Shown: piece after piece, positions 17,608-26,491 of the stretch
Layout: the number at the start of each line of letters is the position of its first letter
Position numbering within the stretch: position 1 is the stretch's first letter
Source of the DNA: Pseudomonadota bacterium
Lineage (GTDB): Bacteria > Pseudomonadota > Alphaproteobacteria > Acetobacterales > Acetobacteraceae
Length of the DNA stretch: 64,000 bases
Direction of reading: 5' to 3'
Assembly (NCBI GenBank): GCA_021845595.1
Contig: JAJZVV010000002.1
Coordinates: forward strand, 62,001-126,000
The notes under the pieces: model-generated
Database searches by the model: none
What the model was told of the DNA's origin: nothing
The model's input: only the letters and a program-made list of their open reading frames with translations
Program-made: the position numbers and the translations under genes

Positions 17608-18174
17608 TCAGGCCTTGGCCCGCTCCACGTAGCTGGCGTCCTCGGTGCGTACGACGATGCGCTCCCCGGCCTCGACGAAAGGCGGTACCATGGTCTTGAC
17701 CCCGTTGGACAGTCGCGCCGGCTTGTAGCTGGAGGATGCGGTCTGGCCTTTGACCACCGGATCGGCCTCTGTCACCTCGAGAACGACCGTCTGCGGCAGG
17801 TGAACGGCCACCGGCTCGCCCTCCACCAGATCGATGGTAAGGTGCATGTTGTCCTGCAGGAACGGCGCGGCGTCGCCGAGCAGGGCCAGCGGCACCACCA
17901 TCTGCTCGAAGGTCTCCGGCTCCATGAGCACGATGTTGTCGCCATCGGCGTAGGAGTAGGTGACCTCCTTTTCGTCGGTCATCAGCCGCTCGACGGTATC
18001 GGCCGTCCGCCAGCGCTCGTTGGTCTTGTTGCCGGTCCGGAGGTCGCGCATTTCGACCTGGATGAATGCGCCGCCCTTGCCGGGCGTGATGATCTGCTGC
18101 TTGAGGACCGTCCAGCGGCGACCTTCGTGCTCGATCACCTGGCCGGCACGGATCTGGTTGGCCTGCTGCTTCAT
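17608..18174 (-). CDS. efp: Elongation factor P
   Basis: Rescues ribosomes stalled at polyproline. The 188 residues give three beta-barrel domains; the tip loop PGKGGAF carries Lys33, equivalent to the lysylated Lys34 of E. coli. C-terminal motifs are YKPARLSNGVKTMVPPFVEAGE and the usual final strand. The ATG at 18174 gives the standard N-terminus; codons further upstream fall outside the family. The modifying enzymes EpmB and EpmA are encoded immediately upstream, consistent with beta-lysylation. Confidence 0.97.
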   Translation of the reverse strand: MKQQANQIRAGQVIEHEGRRWTVLKQQIITPGKGGAFIQVEMRDLRTGNKTNERWRTADTVERLMTDEKEVTYSYADGDNIVLMEPETFEQMVVPLALLGDAAPFLQDNMHLTIDLVEGEPVAVHLPQTVVLEVTEADPVVKGQTASSSYKPARLSNGVKTMVPPFVEAGERIVVRTEDASYVERAKA

Positions 18175-18211
18175 TGCCGAAAAAACCTGCGCTCGTGTGG
18201 GACGCGGGCTT

Positions 18212-19282
18212 CTAGACCGAAGTGTTGGCCCGGGCAAGCGCGGGACCGGCCAGCGCGTGCCGTCGTCCGGACGGATCGCGGACCTGGTCATCGGGTTCGA
18301 GATAGTCCGGCCCGACCGGAACTTTGCCGAAGCCGCCAGGAATGTCGAGCACATAGGTCGGCCAAGCCAGCCCGGTGACGCGGCCGCGGAGCGCGGCAAG
18401 CAGCGCGCGTCCCTCGGCAATCGGCACGTGGAAGCGCGCGGTGCCGGGCGCAGGGTCCAGCTGGTGCAGATAATATGGCTTGATCCGCGCCCGCAGCATG
18501 GCGCGAAACAGTGCCTCCAGCGCGGTGGCGCTGTCATTCACCCCGCGCAGCAGCACGGACTGGCCCAGCACCGGCACCGCGGCCATCTGGATTCGCCGGA
18601 TCGCCGTCTGCGCCGCGGCGGTGAACTCGCGCGCATGGTTGGCATGCAGCACCACGAACAGCGCCTTGTCGGTGGCCAGAGCGGCGACCAGCGCCGGGCT
18701 GATGCGCGCCGGATCCGCGACTGGCACGCGGCTGTGGACGCGGATGATCTCGACCTGCGGAATCGCCGCCAGCGCGGCGACGATGCGCCCGAGGCGGCGC
18801 GGGGAAAGCATCAGCGGGTCGCCGCCGGAGAGGATCACCTCGCGGATCGCCGGGCGCGCCGCGATCCAGCCGATCGCGGCATCGAGTTCGGCATCGGTGA
18901 GCAGCCCGCCATCCGGCCCGACCTGCTCGCGGCGGAAGCAGAAACGGCAATAGACCGGGCAGACCAGGAGCGGCTTGAGCAGGACCCGGTCGGCGTAGCG
19001 ATGGACGATGCCCCTGATCGGCGACAGCGCCGCATCGGCGATCGGGTCCGGGTGTTCGTGCGCCGCGGTCACCAACTCCGCCGGATCGGGGATGAATTGC
19101 CGGGCAATCGGATCATCGGGATGCTCGATGAGCGCCGCCAAGGCCGCCGGGACGGCGATGGCGTAGCGGACGGCGACCGCGGTGAGAGCCGCGCGCTGAT
19201 CCGGTGCGGCGAGTCCGGCCGCGATCAGGCCATCGGCATCGCGCAGCGTCGCGTGCTGGTCGGGACGGGTGCCGTCGGGCAT
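18212..19282 (-). CDS. epmB: EF-P (R)-beta-lysine 2,3-aminomutase EpmB
   Basis: Radical-SAM, PLP-dependent enzyme converting L-alpha-lysine to (R)-beta-lysine for EF-P. The 356 residues contain the cluster motif Cys108-x3-Cys112-x2-Cys115 (CPVYCRFCFR), SGGDPLMLS (SAM binding), and the C-terminal PTYVLDIPGGFGKVPV with the PLP-binding Lys. The ATG at 19282 was chosen because a start at 19327 would overlap the divergent epmA start. KamA-type lysine aminomutases are longer and need not neighbour efp. Confidence 0.93.
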   Translation of the reverse strand: MPDGTRPDQHATLRDADGLIAAGLAAPDQRAALTAVAVRYAIAVPAALAALIEHPDDPIARQFIPDPAELVTAAHEHPDPIADAALSPIRGIVHRYADRVLLKPLLVCPVYCRFCFRREQVGPDGGLLTDAELDAAIGWIAARPAIREVILSGGDPLMLSPRRLGRIVAALAAIPQVEIIRVHSRVPVADPARISPALVAALATDKALFVVLHANHAREFTAAAQTAIRRIQMAAVPVLGQSVLLRGVNDSATALEALFRAMLRARIKPYYLHQLDPAPGTARFHVPIAEGRALLAALRGRVTGLAWPTYVLDIPGGFGKVPVGPDYLEPDDQVRDPSGRRHALAGPALARANTSV

Positions 19283-19311
19283 GATCGGCGCGTTGTAGGA
19301 GCCGCCCGCCG

Positions 19312-20319
19312 ATGCCGCAACCGCCATCGCGCCTCGCCGCAGACGCGGACCGCCTCGGCGCTAGGCTGGCCTTCCTGCGCCGGCGCGCCCGGCTCGCCCA
19401 GGCGGTCCGCGCCTTCTTCACCGCCCGCGGCTATATCGAGGTCGAAACGCCCTACGCCGTGCGGACCCCCGGGGAGGAAGTCCACCTGCGCGCCTTCGCC
19501 ACCGAGCGCGAGACGCCGGACGGCACGCGGGAGCCTTTGTTCCTGCACACCAGCCCGGAATTCGCCATGAAGCGCCTGCTCGCCGGCGGCGCGGGCCGAA
19601 TCTTTCAGCTCGCACGCGTATGGCGCAATGGGGAGGCGAGCGATCTGCACGCTTCGGAATTCACCATGCTGGAATGGTATGATCCGGGCGCGGGGATGGA
19701 AGAACTCATCGCCGAGACCCACGATCTCCTGCGCGCGGTGCTGCCGCCGGTGGTCACCTGTCGCGGGATCACGACCGATCTGGCACGGGCCGATCGGCTG
19801 ACGATGGCGGAGGCCTTCGCCCGCGATGTCGGCGCCGATCTCCTGGCCACGGCCGGCGATGCCGCGGCGCTGGCCGAAGCCGCCGGGATGGCGCTCCGGG
19901 CCGGCGAGGATTGGGAGGACCTGTTCTTTCGTCTCCTCCTCGCGCGCGTCGAACCGGCACTGGGCCGGGCCCATCCGACCTTCCTGACCCACTGGCCGGC
20001 GGCGCAGGCGGCGCTGGCACGGCGCGATCCGGCGGATCCCCGCGTCGCGCTGCGGTTCGAGCTGTTCGTCTGTGGCATCGAGCTGGCCAACGCCTTTGTC
20101 GAATTGACCGATGCCGCCGAACAGCGCGCGCGCTTCCTCACCGACCGTGCCCGCCGCGCCGCGCTGGGCGGGCAGGATTGGCCCCTGGACGAGGCGCTTC
20201 TTGCCGCCTTGCCGGCTATGCCCGAGAGCGCCGGCATCGCGCTCGGGTTCGACCGGCTGGCGATGATCGCCGCCGGGGCCGATCGCATCGCCGACGTCCA
20301 GTGGCTGCCCACGCCGTGA
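19312..20319 (+). CDS. epmA: EF-P lysine ligase EpmA (PoxA/GenX)
   Basis: A paralogue of the class II lysyl-tRNA synthetase core without an anticodon domain (335 residues); it attaches beta-lysine to EF-P. Seen: RGYIEVETPYAV (motif 1), LHTSPEFAMKRLLAGG and FQLARVWRNGE (motif 2 region), SEFTMLEWYD, ELANAFVELTD and GIALGFDRLAMI (motif 3). Divergent from epmB across a 29-bp gap. Together with efp and epmB it completes the lysylation pathway; no EpmC hydroxylase is seen. Confidence 0.95.
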   Translation: MPQPPSRLAADADRLGARLAFLRRRARLAQAVRAFFTARGYIEVETPYAVRTPGEEVHLRAFATERETPDGTREPLFLHTSPEFAMKRLLAGGAGRIFQLARVWRNGEASDLHASEFTMLEWYDPGAGMEELIAETHDLLRAVLPPVVTCRGITTDLARADRLTMAEAFARDVGADLLATAGDAAALAEAAGMALRAGEDWEDLFFRLLLARVEPALGRAHPTFLTHWPAAQAALARRDPADPRVALRFELFVCGIELANAFVELTDAAEQRARFLTDRARRAALGGQDWPLDEALLAALPAMPESAGIALGFDRLAMIAAGADRIADVQWLPTP

Positions 20320-20437
20320 TCGCGCGCCGCGGGTGATGGATCGGTATTTAATGGTCCGTGCCGCCAACCCGTGCGAGGCTTCGACGAGGATGGAACGGAC
20401 AGGCTGCGGGACGGTGAGCGTGCGGGGTAGGACAGTG

Positions 20438-20680
20438 ATGGGACGGAGAACGGGGCGGCTGGCAGCGCTTGCGCTGGCTCTGTCCGTACTTGGCGGCTGC
20501 GCCGGCTTTGTCGGGCCGGGCTATTACAACGGCATGGGCGATGGCGGCGATGACGACGGGGGCGGCTGGGGCGGTATGGGCTACGGCGCCCCGGCGATGC
20601 CCTTCTTCGGCGGCATGGGCTTCGGCGGCATGGGCGGCTTCGGCGAAGGCGGCGGCTGGGGCGGCGGCGACGACGACTGA
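20438..20680 (+). CDS. Small glycine-rich lipoprotein
   Basis: 80 residues: basic MGRRTGR, hydrophobic core, lipobox VLGGC near residue 24, then a low-complexity tail of Gly, Trp, Met and Asp (GMGFGGMGGFGEGGGWGGGDDD pattern) ending in DDD. I do not recognise a family. The ATG at 20438 is the start that puts the lipobox at normal distance. A palindromic element begins 12 bp after the stop. Confidence 0.6.
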   Translation: MGRRTGRLAALALALSVLGGCAGFVGPGYYNGMGDGGDDDGGGWGGMGYGAPAMPFFGGMGFGGMGGFGEGGGWGGGDDD

Positions 20681-20692
20681 CCGGCCCGCGCC

Positions 20693-20822
20693 CTAGAGCA
20701 CGGTCCGACCTAATGGAATCATCCGGTCGGACGGTCGTGCTCTAGAAACCTATGAGTCTAGAGCAACTTATCTCCGATCTGATCGAGCCGGAACGGCTCA
20801 ATCAGATCGGAGGTTGCTCTAG
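20693..20822 (+). repeat. 130-bp bipartite palindromic element, family 1, copy A
   Basis: Two hairpins bounded by CTAG: 20693-20745 (53 bp) and 20758-20822 (65 bp), separated by a 12-nt spacer. The first hairpin differs at two positions from copies B and C. The second keeps the outer ten bases of each arm (CTAGAGCAAC...GTTGCTCTAG) but its inner stem has changed on both sides so that pairing is kept (TCCGATCTGAT with ATCAGATCGGA). Placed between two genes whose ends face each other, it could terminate transcription from both sides. Confidence 0.92.
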
Positions 20823-20835
20823 AGGCGAGCGGCCG

Positions 20836-21192
20836 CTATTTCAGCGGCACCGTCAGATTGACCCCGGGCGAAGGCAGGCTGTAACGGTCCTTGGCGCTCT
20901 GCGTCGTGAGGCCGGGGAGGGCGCTGCCGCCCGCGGCGCCTGGTGCCGCCGGCACCGGCTGCCACAGCCTTGGCCCGAAATGCGCGCCTTGCGCCTGCTG
21001 CGGCGCCTCAGGGGCCGTTATATCGGTATCGGGGAGGGGCGCGGGCACGAACCCACCGGAATCGGGAGCCGCCGGCGCGGCGGCGATCAGTACCACGCCC
21101 AGCAGAATCCCAAGCCACTCCCGGCCGGCCCGGTCACGGCGCTCCCACGCGTCGCGTCTGCGGTCAATTCGGTAACGTCCGGCCATGGTCAC
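20836..21192 (-). CDS. Hypothetical membrane-anchored or secreted Pro-rich protein
   Basis: 118 residues with a strongly basic N-terminus, one hydrophobic helix (LGILLGVVLIAAAPAA, about 27-42), then a Pro/Ala-rich extracytoplasmic part ending SPGVNLTVPLK. No family recognised. The start could also be the ATG two codons later. Supported by its topology and by a stop set just before the palindromic element; it might still be a chance frame. Confidence 0.45.
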   Translation of the reverse strand: MTMAGRYRIDRRRDAWERRDRAGREWLGILLGVVLIAAAPAAPDSGGFVPAPLPDTDITAPEAPQQAQGAHFGPRLWQPVPAAPGAAGGSALPGLTTQSAKDRYSLPSPGVNLTVPLK

Positions 21193-21300
21193 AAGCTGTG
21201 ACCGTTCCGGCCGCCAATCAAGATCTCAATGGGCGGCGCGGGGTAGGTTTATTCGAACGTTCGCATCGGCGCGCCCGCCTGCGGACCCCGCCTCGCCGAA

Positions 21301-21534
21301 TCAGGCGGTGATGTCGAGCAACGATCCGCGCGGCAGGTTGCTGCCGGGTTGCAGCAGCGATGGCGACTGCGTCGATGGCGCGGTTTGCTTAGGGGCCGAG
21401 GCGTTGCGCCCCGGCGCCTGCACGTCCCGCACCGGCCGCACGGCGCCCGCTTGGCCAATGCCAAGCGCGGCCGAGTTGGTGGCGAAGCCCGCCACGGAAT
21501 TGCTTGCGATCATGCGGAGGATGGTGATGCGCAT
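21301..21534 (-). CDS. Small hypothetical protein
   Basis: 77 residues rich in Ala, Pro, Ser and Gln, ending PRGSLLDITA. Short proteins with such a PRGSLL ending are, as far as I recall, common in Acetobacteraceae, but no function is known. The upstream 70 bp is AT-richer than its surroundings, consistent with a promoter. Confidence 0.45.
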   Translation of the reverse strand: MRITILRMIASNSVAGFATNSAALGIGQAGAVRPVRDVQAPGRNASAPKQTAPSTQSPSLLQPGSNLPRGSLLDITA

Positions 21535-21603
21535 TGGTAAACAAACCGTTAACTCCGGCGGGTTTATCGCAGCGAAATCTCATTGTAAAGACATTCTATC
21601 AAA

Positions 21604-23319
21604 TCAGCGACGCTGCGCCGCCAGCCAGGCGCGCCAATCCCCGAGGGCACTGATCTCGGTCGCCCCTTCGACGCCGGCGGCCTCGGCGAGAAAGCCCAGG
21701 CACGGCCCGTCCTCCAGCCGCACCGTGCCGAAGCCGAGCGGCGCCGGCACGCGCGCCAGGAGCGCGCCGATCGCCGCCGTCGGCAGCGCCCAGACCTCGC
21801 CGCCGATGGCGACCGTCCCGCCGCGGACCAGCCCCGGCCGGTCGCCGATGGCATGGAAGCGGTATTCGGGCGTGGTGCGAGTGGTGCGCAGGAAGCGGCC
21901 GCCGAGCGCGGTGATCTGCCCGTTCAGCGCCAGACCCGACATATGCGCCCCGACGCAGAACAGCGCCGTCTCCTCCGCCGCCAGCGCATCCGGTGCCGCG
22001 GGCGGAGGCAGGGCTCGGCCGGTCGCGCCGGCCGTTGAAACCGCGCCGCGGTGCAGGGCGTCGGCGATGGTGGCCAGCCGTCCTTCCAACCAGGCTGGCC
22101 CGATCACCGTCACGCCGACGGGCAGCCCGTCGGCGCCGAACCCGGCCGGCACGGCGATGGCCGCGAGGTCGCAGAGATTGACGAAATTGGTGAAGGTACC
22201 GAGCCGGGCGTTCGGCCCGATCGGGTCGGCCGCGAGATCCGCCAGGGTCGGGCAGAAGGGCGCCGTCGGCAGCAGCAGCGCGTCGATCCCGGCGAACAGA
22301 CGCCGCGCCTCGGCCCGCGCCTGGGTCAGGCGATGGAAGGCGTCGAACGCGTCGACGGTGCGCCGGCTCATGCCGCCTTCGAGGATGGCGCGCGTCGTCG
22401 GGTGCAGGATCTCCGGCCGCCTCTCGATCACGCCGCGCAGCGCCGCACTGCGCTCGGCGACCCACGGCCCGTCATAGAGGAGGCGCGCGATCTCGAGGAA
22501 GCGGCCGATGTCAACCGTCACCGTCGCGCCGCAGCGTGCGGCAGCGGCCCCGTAGGCGTGCGCCACGTCCGGCGTCACCAGAGCCGCGATATCGGCGATG
22601 CCGATCCGCCCGCCCGGCGGGGTGGCTGCCCGGCGCAGGTGCGCGAACGGCGCCGGGCGCGCGTAGGCATCCTCGAGGTCATGCACCGCGATGATCCGCA
22701 GGGCGGCGAGTGCCTCGTCGACGCTGGTGGCGAACACGGAGATCGTATCGACCGACCGGCAGGCCGGCACGACGCCGCGCGCCGAAACGCTGCCGATGGT
22801 CGGCTTCAGCCCGACGATGTTGCCGAACGCGGCCGGCATCCGCCCGGACCCGGCCGTATCCGTCCCGAGCGCGATCGGCACGATCCCCGCCGCCACGGCG
22901 ACCGCGGAGCCGGACGAGGACCCGCCCGGCACGTGCGCGGCGCTGAAACTGTTGCGCGGCACCCCGTAAGGACTGCGGACGCCGACCAGGCCGGTGGCGA
23001 ACTGGTCGAGGTTGGTCTTGCCCATGATGATGGCACCGGCCGCCAGGAGCCGCGCCACCGCGGGTGAATCCTCGGCCGGGACGTAGGCGTAGCGGGGACA
23101 CCCGGCCGTCGTTGGCAGGCCGGCGGCATCGATATTGTCCTTCACCGCCACCGGCACGCCCCACAAGGCGCGCCCGCGCGGACCCTCGGCGGCGAGTGCG
23201 CGTGCCCGGGCGAGCAGCGCCTCGTCAGGCACCCGGCTGATCCACAGCGCTGGGTCGGCATAGGCGTGATCGGCTGCGATCGACGCGGTGACTGCGGCGA
23301 CCGGGTCTTCGGCTGGCAT
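21604..23319 (-). CDS. atzF: Allophanate hydrolase
   Basis: Hydrolyses allophanate to ammonia and CO2. 571 residues: an N-terminal amidase-signature domain with Lys60 (VKDNID), the Ser loop PGGSSSGS (about 131-138) and nucleophile Ser158 in DTAGSGRMPA, a form typical of allophanate hydrolases; the last 115 residues match the extra C-terminal domain that completes the reaction in this family. The ATG at 23319 follows AGGAG at good spacing. It is 63 bp from the divergent isochorismatase-fold amidase. No urea carboxylase lies here, so allophanate probably comes from biuret rather than urea. Confidence 0.88.
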   Translation of the reverse strand: MPAEDPVAAVTASIAADHAYADPALWISRVPDEALLARARALAAEGPRGRALWGVPVAVKDNIDAAGLPTTAGCPRYAYVPAEDSPAVARLLAAGAIIMGKTNLDQFATGLVGVRSPYGVPRNSFSAAHVPGGSSSGSAVAVAAGIVPIALGTDTAGSGRMPAAFGNIVGLKPTIGSVSARGVVPACRSVDTISVFATSVDEALAALRIIAVHDLEDAYARPAPFAHLRRAATPPGGRIGIADIAALVTPDVAHAYGAAAARCGATVTVDIGRFLEIARLLYDGPWVAERSAALRGVIERRPEILHPTTRAILEGGMSRRTVDAFDAFHRLTQARAEARRLFAGIDALLLPTAPFCPTLADLAADPIGPNARLGTFTNFVNLCDLAAIAVPAGFGADGLPVGVTVIGPAWLEGRLATIADALHRGAVSTAGATGRALPPPAAPDALAAEETALFCVGAHMSGLALNGQITALGGRFLRTTRTTPEYRFHAIGDRPGLVRGGTVAIGGEVWALPTAAIGALLARVPAPLGFGTVRLEDGPCLGFLAEAAGVEGATEISALGDWRAWLAAQRR

Positions 23320-23382
23320 CGTTCGGCATCTCCTGGCACGCGGATTGCGTAGCTTGGCACGCACAGCAGCCGGAGCGAAGCC

Positions 23383-24054
23383 ATGGCCGTGATCGCGGCA
23401 GACCCCTACGAATTCGCCTTCGATCCGGCGCACACCGCGCTCGTCATCATCGATATGCAGCGCGACTTCCTCGAACCGGGCGGCTTCGGCGCCGCGCTCG
23501 GCAACGATGTCGCGCTGATGCGCCGGACCATCGCTCCGACGCGCGCGGTGCTGGAGGCGGCGCGGCGGGCAGGGCTCCTGGTGATCCACACGCGCGAGGG
23601 CCACCGGCCGGACCTCACCGACCTGCCGCCTTCCAAGCGCGCACGGGGCCATCTTCCCGTCGGCATCGGCGACCGCGGCCCGATGGGCCGTATCCTGGTG
23701 CGCGGTGAACCCGGCCACGCCATCATTCCCGAGCTCGGGCCGCTGCCCGCCGAGCCGGTGATCGACAAGCCCGGCAAAGGCGCCTTCCACGCCACCGACC
23801 TCGCCGCCATCCTCGCCAACCGCGCCATCCGCTCGCTCCTGGTGTGCGGCGTCACCACCGAGGTCTGCGTCCACACCACCGTCCGCGAAGCGAACGATCG
23901 CGGGTTCGAGTGCCTCGTGCTGTCCGACTGCGTCGGCTCCTATTTCCCGGATTTCCATGCCGCCGGCCTGCGCATGATCGCCGCGCAGGGCGGCATCTTC
24001 GGCTGGGTCGCACCATCCGCGCCGGTGATCGCCGCGCTCGACCCGCCGCCGTAG
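23383..24054 (+). CDS. Isochorismatase-fold cysteine amidohydrolase (biuret-hydrolase-like)
   Basis: 223 residues with the triad Asp24 (VIIDMQRDF), Lys129 (DKPGKGAF) and Cys162 ([10 protein letters not shown]). [14 protein letters not shown] and [10 protein letters not shown] are shared with the predicted BiuH at 29833-30516, so the two are paralogues. Divergent from allophanate hydrolase, which suggests it makes allophanate or a related ureido compound. Exact substrate open; ureidoacrylate or N-carbamoyl amidase activity is an alternative. Confidence 0.8.
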   Translation: MAVIAADPYEFAFDPAHTALVIIDMQRDFLEPGGFGAALGNDVALMRRTIAPTRAVLEAARRAGLLVIHTREGHRPDLTDLPPSKRARGHLPVGIGDRGPMGRILVRGEPGHAIIPELGPLPAEPVIDKPGKGAFHATDLAAILANRAIRSLLVCGVTTEVCVHTTVREANDRGFECLVLSDCVGSYFPDFHAAGLRMIAAQGGIFGWVAPSAPVIAALDPPP

Positions 24055-24119
24055 GGCTGGTGTTGCGTACGATGCGCCATTAACCTACTCTTTGGACGGT
24101 CTACCCAAGGGCCGTCCTG

Positions 24120-26363
24120 ATGAAGGCGCTTTTCGGCACAACCGGCGGCCTGATCATCACCGACGGTACGTCGAGCGGTACCGCTATTTTCACGCTGGGT
24201 GGCGCCTGGGCGGATGGCTACCAGTCGATCTCGGCACTCGGCACGCTTGGCGGCAAGGTGCTGATCGGCGGCGGTGCCGTCGGTGGCGCTCCGGGCACGC
24301 CGCAGGATCCGCAGAACCAGCTCTGGATCACCGACGGCACCGAGGCCGGGTCGGCCCAGATCGCCACCCTGCCCGACTACACGCCGGTTGGCGGCTGGTC
24401 TGCCAGCGGAACGGGCGGGGTGACCGTCACTCTTGCGCAGCCCATCGCGATCGCCGTGGCGCCGCCCGCCACCGTGACACAGGTCGCCGACACGAGTCAG
24501 CCTGCCGCGCCCCTCTACTACAGCGCCGCGCGCATCTGGACCATCGTCGGTCTCGGCGATCGCGCTGTCTTCGCCTACGATGATGGCAGTATCAGCGACT
24601 ATACGACCTCGCTCTGGACCACCGACGGCACCGCCCCCGGGACGCGGATGCTGATCAACGCCGACGGTCCGTCCCTCAGCGCCAATGGCAGTCTGCCCGG
24701 CGGACGGCTGGTGTTCACCGACACCGCCGGGCTCGCGGTGACGGACGGGACCGCTTCGGGAACCTTCTCGCTGCAGCCGGCGCTCGGCAGCCTGTTCGGC
24801 TTCGCAATCGGGAGCATCGGCAGCGATGTGCTGATCGGCGCCGGCCCCTCGCCGCCCTGGAGCAACAGCCCGCTCGGCAACCAGCTCTGGCGTACCGATG
24901 GCACGCCCGCTGGAACTGTTCCTGTCGTAACCCTGCCCGGGCGGGGCGCGATCAGCGCCTTCACCCGCTTCGGCGACCGTGCGCTGTTCGATTACACTGA
25001 CACCGCGACCGGCAAGGCCTCGCTGTGGATCTCGGATGGTACCGCCTCCGGCACGGTGCAACTGGCGTCAGACGTCCAGGGCACGCTCGGCGCCATGGCC
25101 GGCAGCCGCTATGTGTTTGTCACCCAGAGCGGGCTCGAAGCGACCGACGGCTCCGCGGCCGGGACCGTGCTGATAAAGCCGTCGGTCACCACGCCGGGCG
25201 GGTTCGGCGGGGCGGGCAGCATCGTGAGTATCGGCGACGCGGTTGTCTTCGTCGCCGAAACCAGCTCTGGCAGCGGCACCTTCGAGTACACGACACAGCT
25301 CTGGTATAGCGACGGCACCGCAGCCGGAACGCGGCTCATAACCACGATGCCGGCAAGCTACGCACCGTACCCGTCGTGGGCAACGATCGAGAGTCTTTCC
25401 AGCGTCGGCGGCGAGGCTTTGTTCAACTACTATGACTCCAGCGGCAACCCGGCCGTATGGGCCACGGACGGAACCGCGGCCGGCACGACCATCCTCACCG
25501 ATCAGACCAGCACCCAGTTCTACGTGGGGTCGAACGGGGGTCTGACATTGCCGCAGGCGAGCGTTGTCGCGGTGCCGGGCGGCACCGGGTACAGCGCGAC
25601 CGGGGAAGACACCGTCGTCGCCGCCGGCGCCGACACGATCGACGCGGCCGGACATGACGTCCTGGTCTTCGGTGGCGCTGGGCGGCTGACCTTCGCGGTC
25701 GGCGACGGCTGCAGCACGGTGATCGGCGGCACCGGGGGCGTGAGCCTCACCGGCGGGGCGGGCAGTGTCACGGTCTTCGGCGGCGGCAGCGACAATGTGC
25801 TCGCCGGCGGTGCCGCCGGCGACAATCTGCTGGTCGCCGGCAGTGGTATCGACACGCTGGAGGGGATCGGGAGCGGCGATCGACTCTGGGGCAATGGCCG
25901 GGCCGGCGACCTGCTCTTCGCCGGCAGCGGCAATGAGACGCTGGGCGCCGGGGCGGCGGGGGCGGCAACGCTGGTCGGCGGCGACGCGTCGGTGACATTC
26001 GTCGGCAACGGCGGACAATCCACCATCTTCGCCGGCAGTGGCAACGACACGGTCTGGACCGGCGCGGGCCACACCGTCGTCGTCGCTGGCAGCGGCAGCG
26101 CGGTGGTGGTGTTCGGCCGCGGTGATGCGACGGTGTGGGGCGGGGCCGGGACCGACCTCTACACGGTCATCAACGGCACGGCCGGCGGCACCGACGTGAT
26201 CCAGAATTTCCGGCCCGGCACCGACCGGATCATGCTCGACGGCTACGGTGCCAATGCTGCCAGGCAGCAATCGGCGAACGGCTCAACGACGCTCACCCTC
26301 ACCGACGGCACGCGAATCATCCTCGCCGGCCTCGGCCATCTTGACCCTTCCGCCATCGGCTGA
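24120..26363 (+). CDS. Large ELWxxDGT-repeat/beta-roll protein, probably type I secreted
   Basis: 747 residues without a signal peptide. Residues 1 to about 470 hold nine repeats of the LWxTDGTxxGT type (LWITDGTEAGS, LWTTDGTAPGT, LWRTDGTPAGT, LWISDGTASGT, LWYSDGTAAGT, VWATDGTAAGT and looser forms), probably a propeller. From about 500 a Gly/Asp-rich beta-roll follows (LVAGSGIDTL, LFAGSGNETL, IFAGSGNDTV), ending in DVIQNFRPGTDRIMLDGYG as RTX-like export signals do. This suggests calcium-dependent folding outside the cell; no exporter genes are nearby. Function unknown, with adhesion or surface binding likely. Confidence 0.78.
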   Translation: MKALFGTTGGLIITDGTSSGTAIFTLGGAWADGYQSISALGTLGGKVLIGGGAVGGAPGTPQDPQNQLWITDGTEAGSAQIATLPDYTPVGGWSASGTGGVTVTLAQPIAIAVAPPATVTQVADTSQPAAPLYYSAARIWTIVGLGDRAVFAYDDGSISDYTTSLWTTDGTAPGTRMLINADGPSLSANGSLPGGRLVFTDTAGLAVTDGTASGTFSLQPALGSLFGFAIGSIGSDVLIGAGPSPPWSNSPLGNQLWRTDGTPAGTVPVVTLPGRGAISAFTRFGDRALFDYTDTATGKASLWISDGTASGTVQLASDVQGTLGAMAGSRYVFVTQSGLEATDGSAAGTVLIKPSVTTPGGFGGAGSIVSIGDAVVFVAETSSGSGTFEYTTQLWYSDGTAAGTRLITTMPASYAPYPSWATIESLSSVGGEALFNYYDSSGNPAVWATDGTAAGTTILTDQTSTQFYVGSNGGLTLPQASVVAVPGGTGYSATGEDTVVAAGADTIDAAGHDVLVFGGAGRLTFAVGDGCSTVIGGTGGVSLTGGAGSVTVFGGGSDNVLAGGAAGDNLLVAGSGIDTLEGIGSGDRLWGNGRAGDLLFAGSGNETLGAGAAGAATLVGGDASVTFVGNGGQSTIFAGSGNDTVWTGAGHTVVVAGSGSAVVVFGRGDATVWGGAGTDLYTVINGTAGGTDVIQNFRPGTDRIMLDGYGANAARQQSANGSTTLTLTDGTRIILAGLGHLDPSAIG

Positions 26364-26464
26364 CCGCCGCCCCCCAGAAGCCGCCTCGCGCGGCCCATGC
26401 GGCTCATGTAGCCTTGCGCAGCCTCCACCGCCCGGCGTGGGGTCGACGGAGGAGAGGAGTCCGC

Positions 26465-26491
26465 ATGTCCGAGCCGCGCCGTGCACCCTGA
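26465..26491 (+). other. 8-codon reading frame with the best ribosome site before the monooxygenase gene
   Basis: GGAGGAGAGGAG stands ideally before ATG at 26465, yet that frame stops after eight codons (MSEPRRAP, TGA at 26489-26491) and overlaps the GTG start of the monooxygenase in the +1 frame. It may be a leader peptide that couples translation, or the sign of a one-base frameshift or base-call error that detached the true start. Confidence 0.5.

Noticed and set aside
18175-18537. Longer N-terminus for EF-P
   Set aside because: The frame runs upstream, but those codons lie inside the epmB gene region read from the other frame; EF-P proteins start with MKQQANQIRAG-like sequence.
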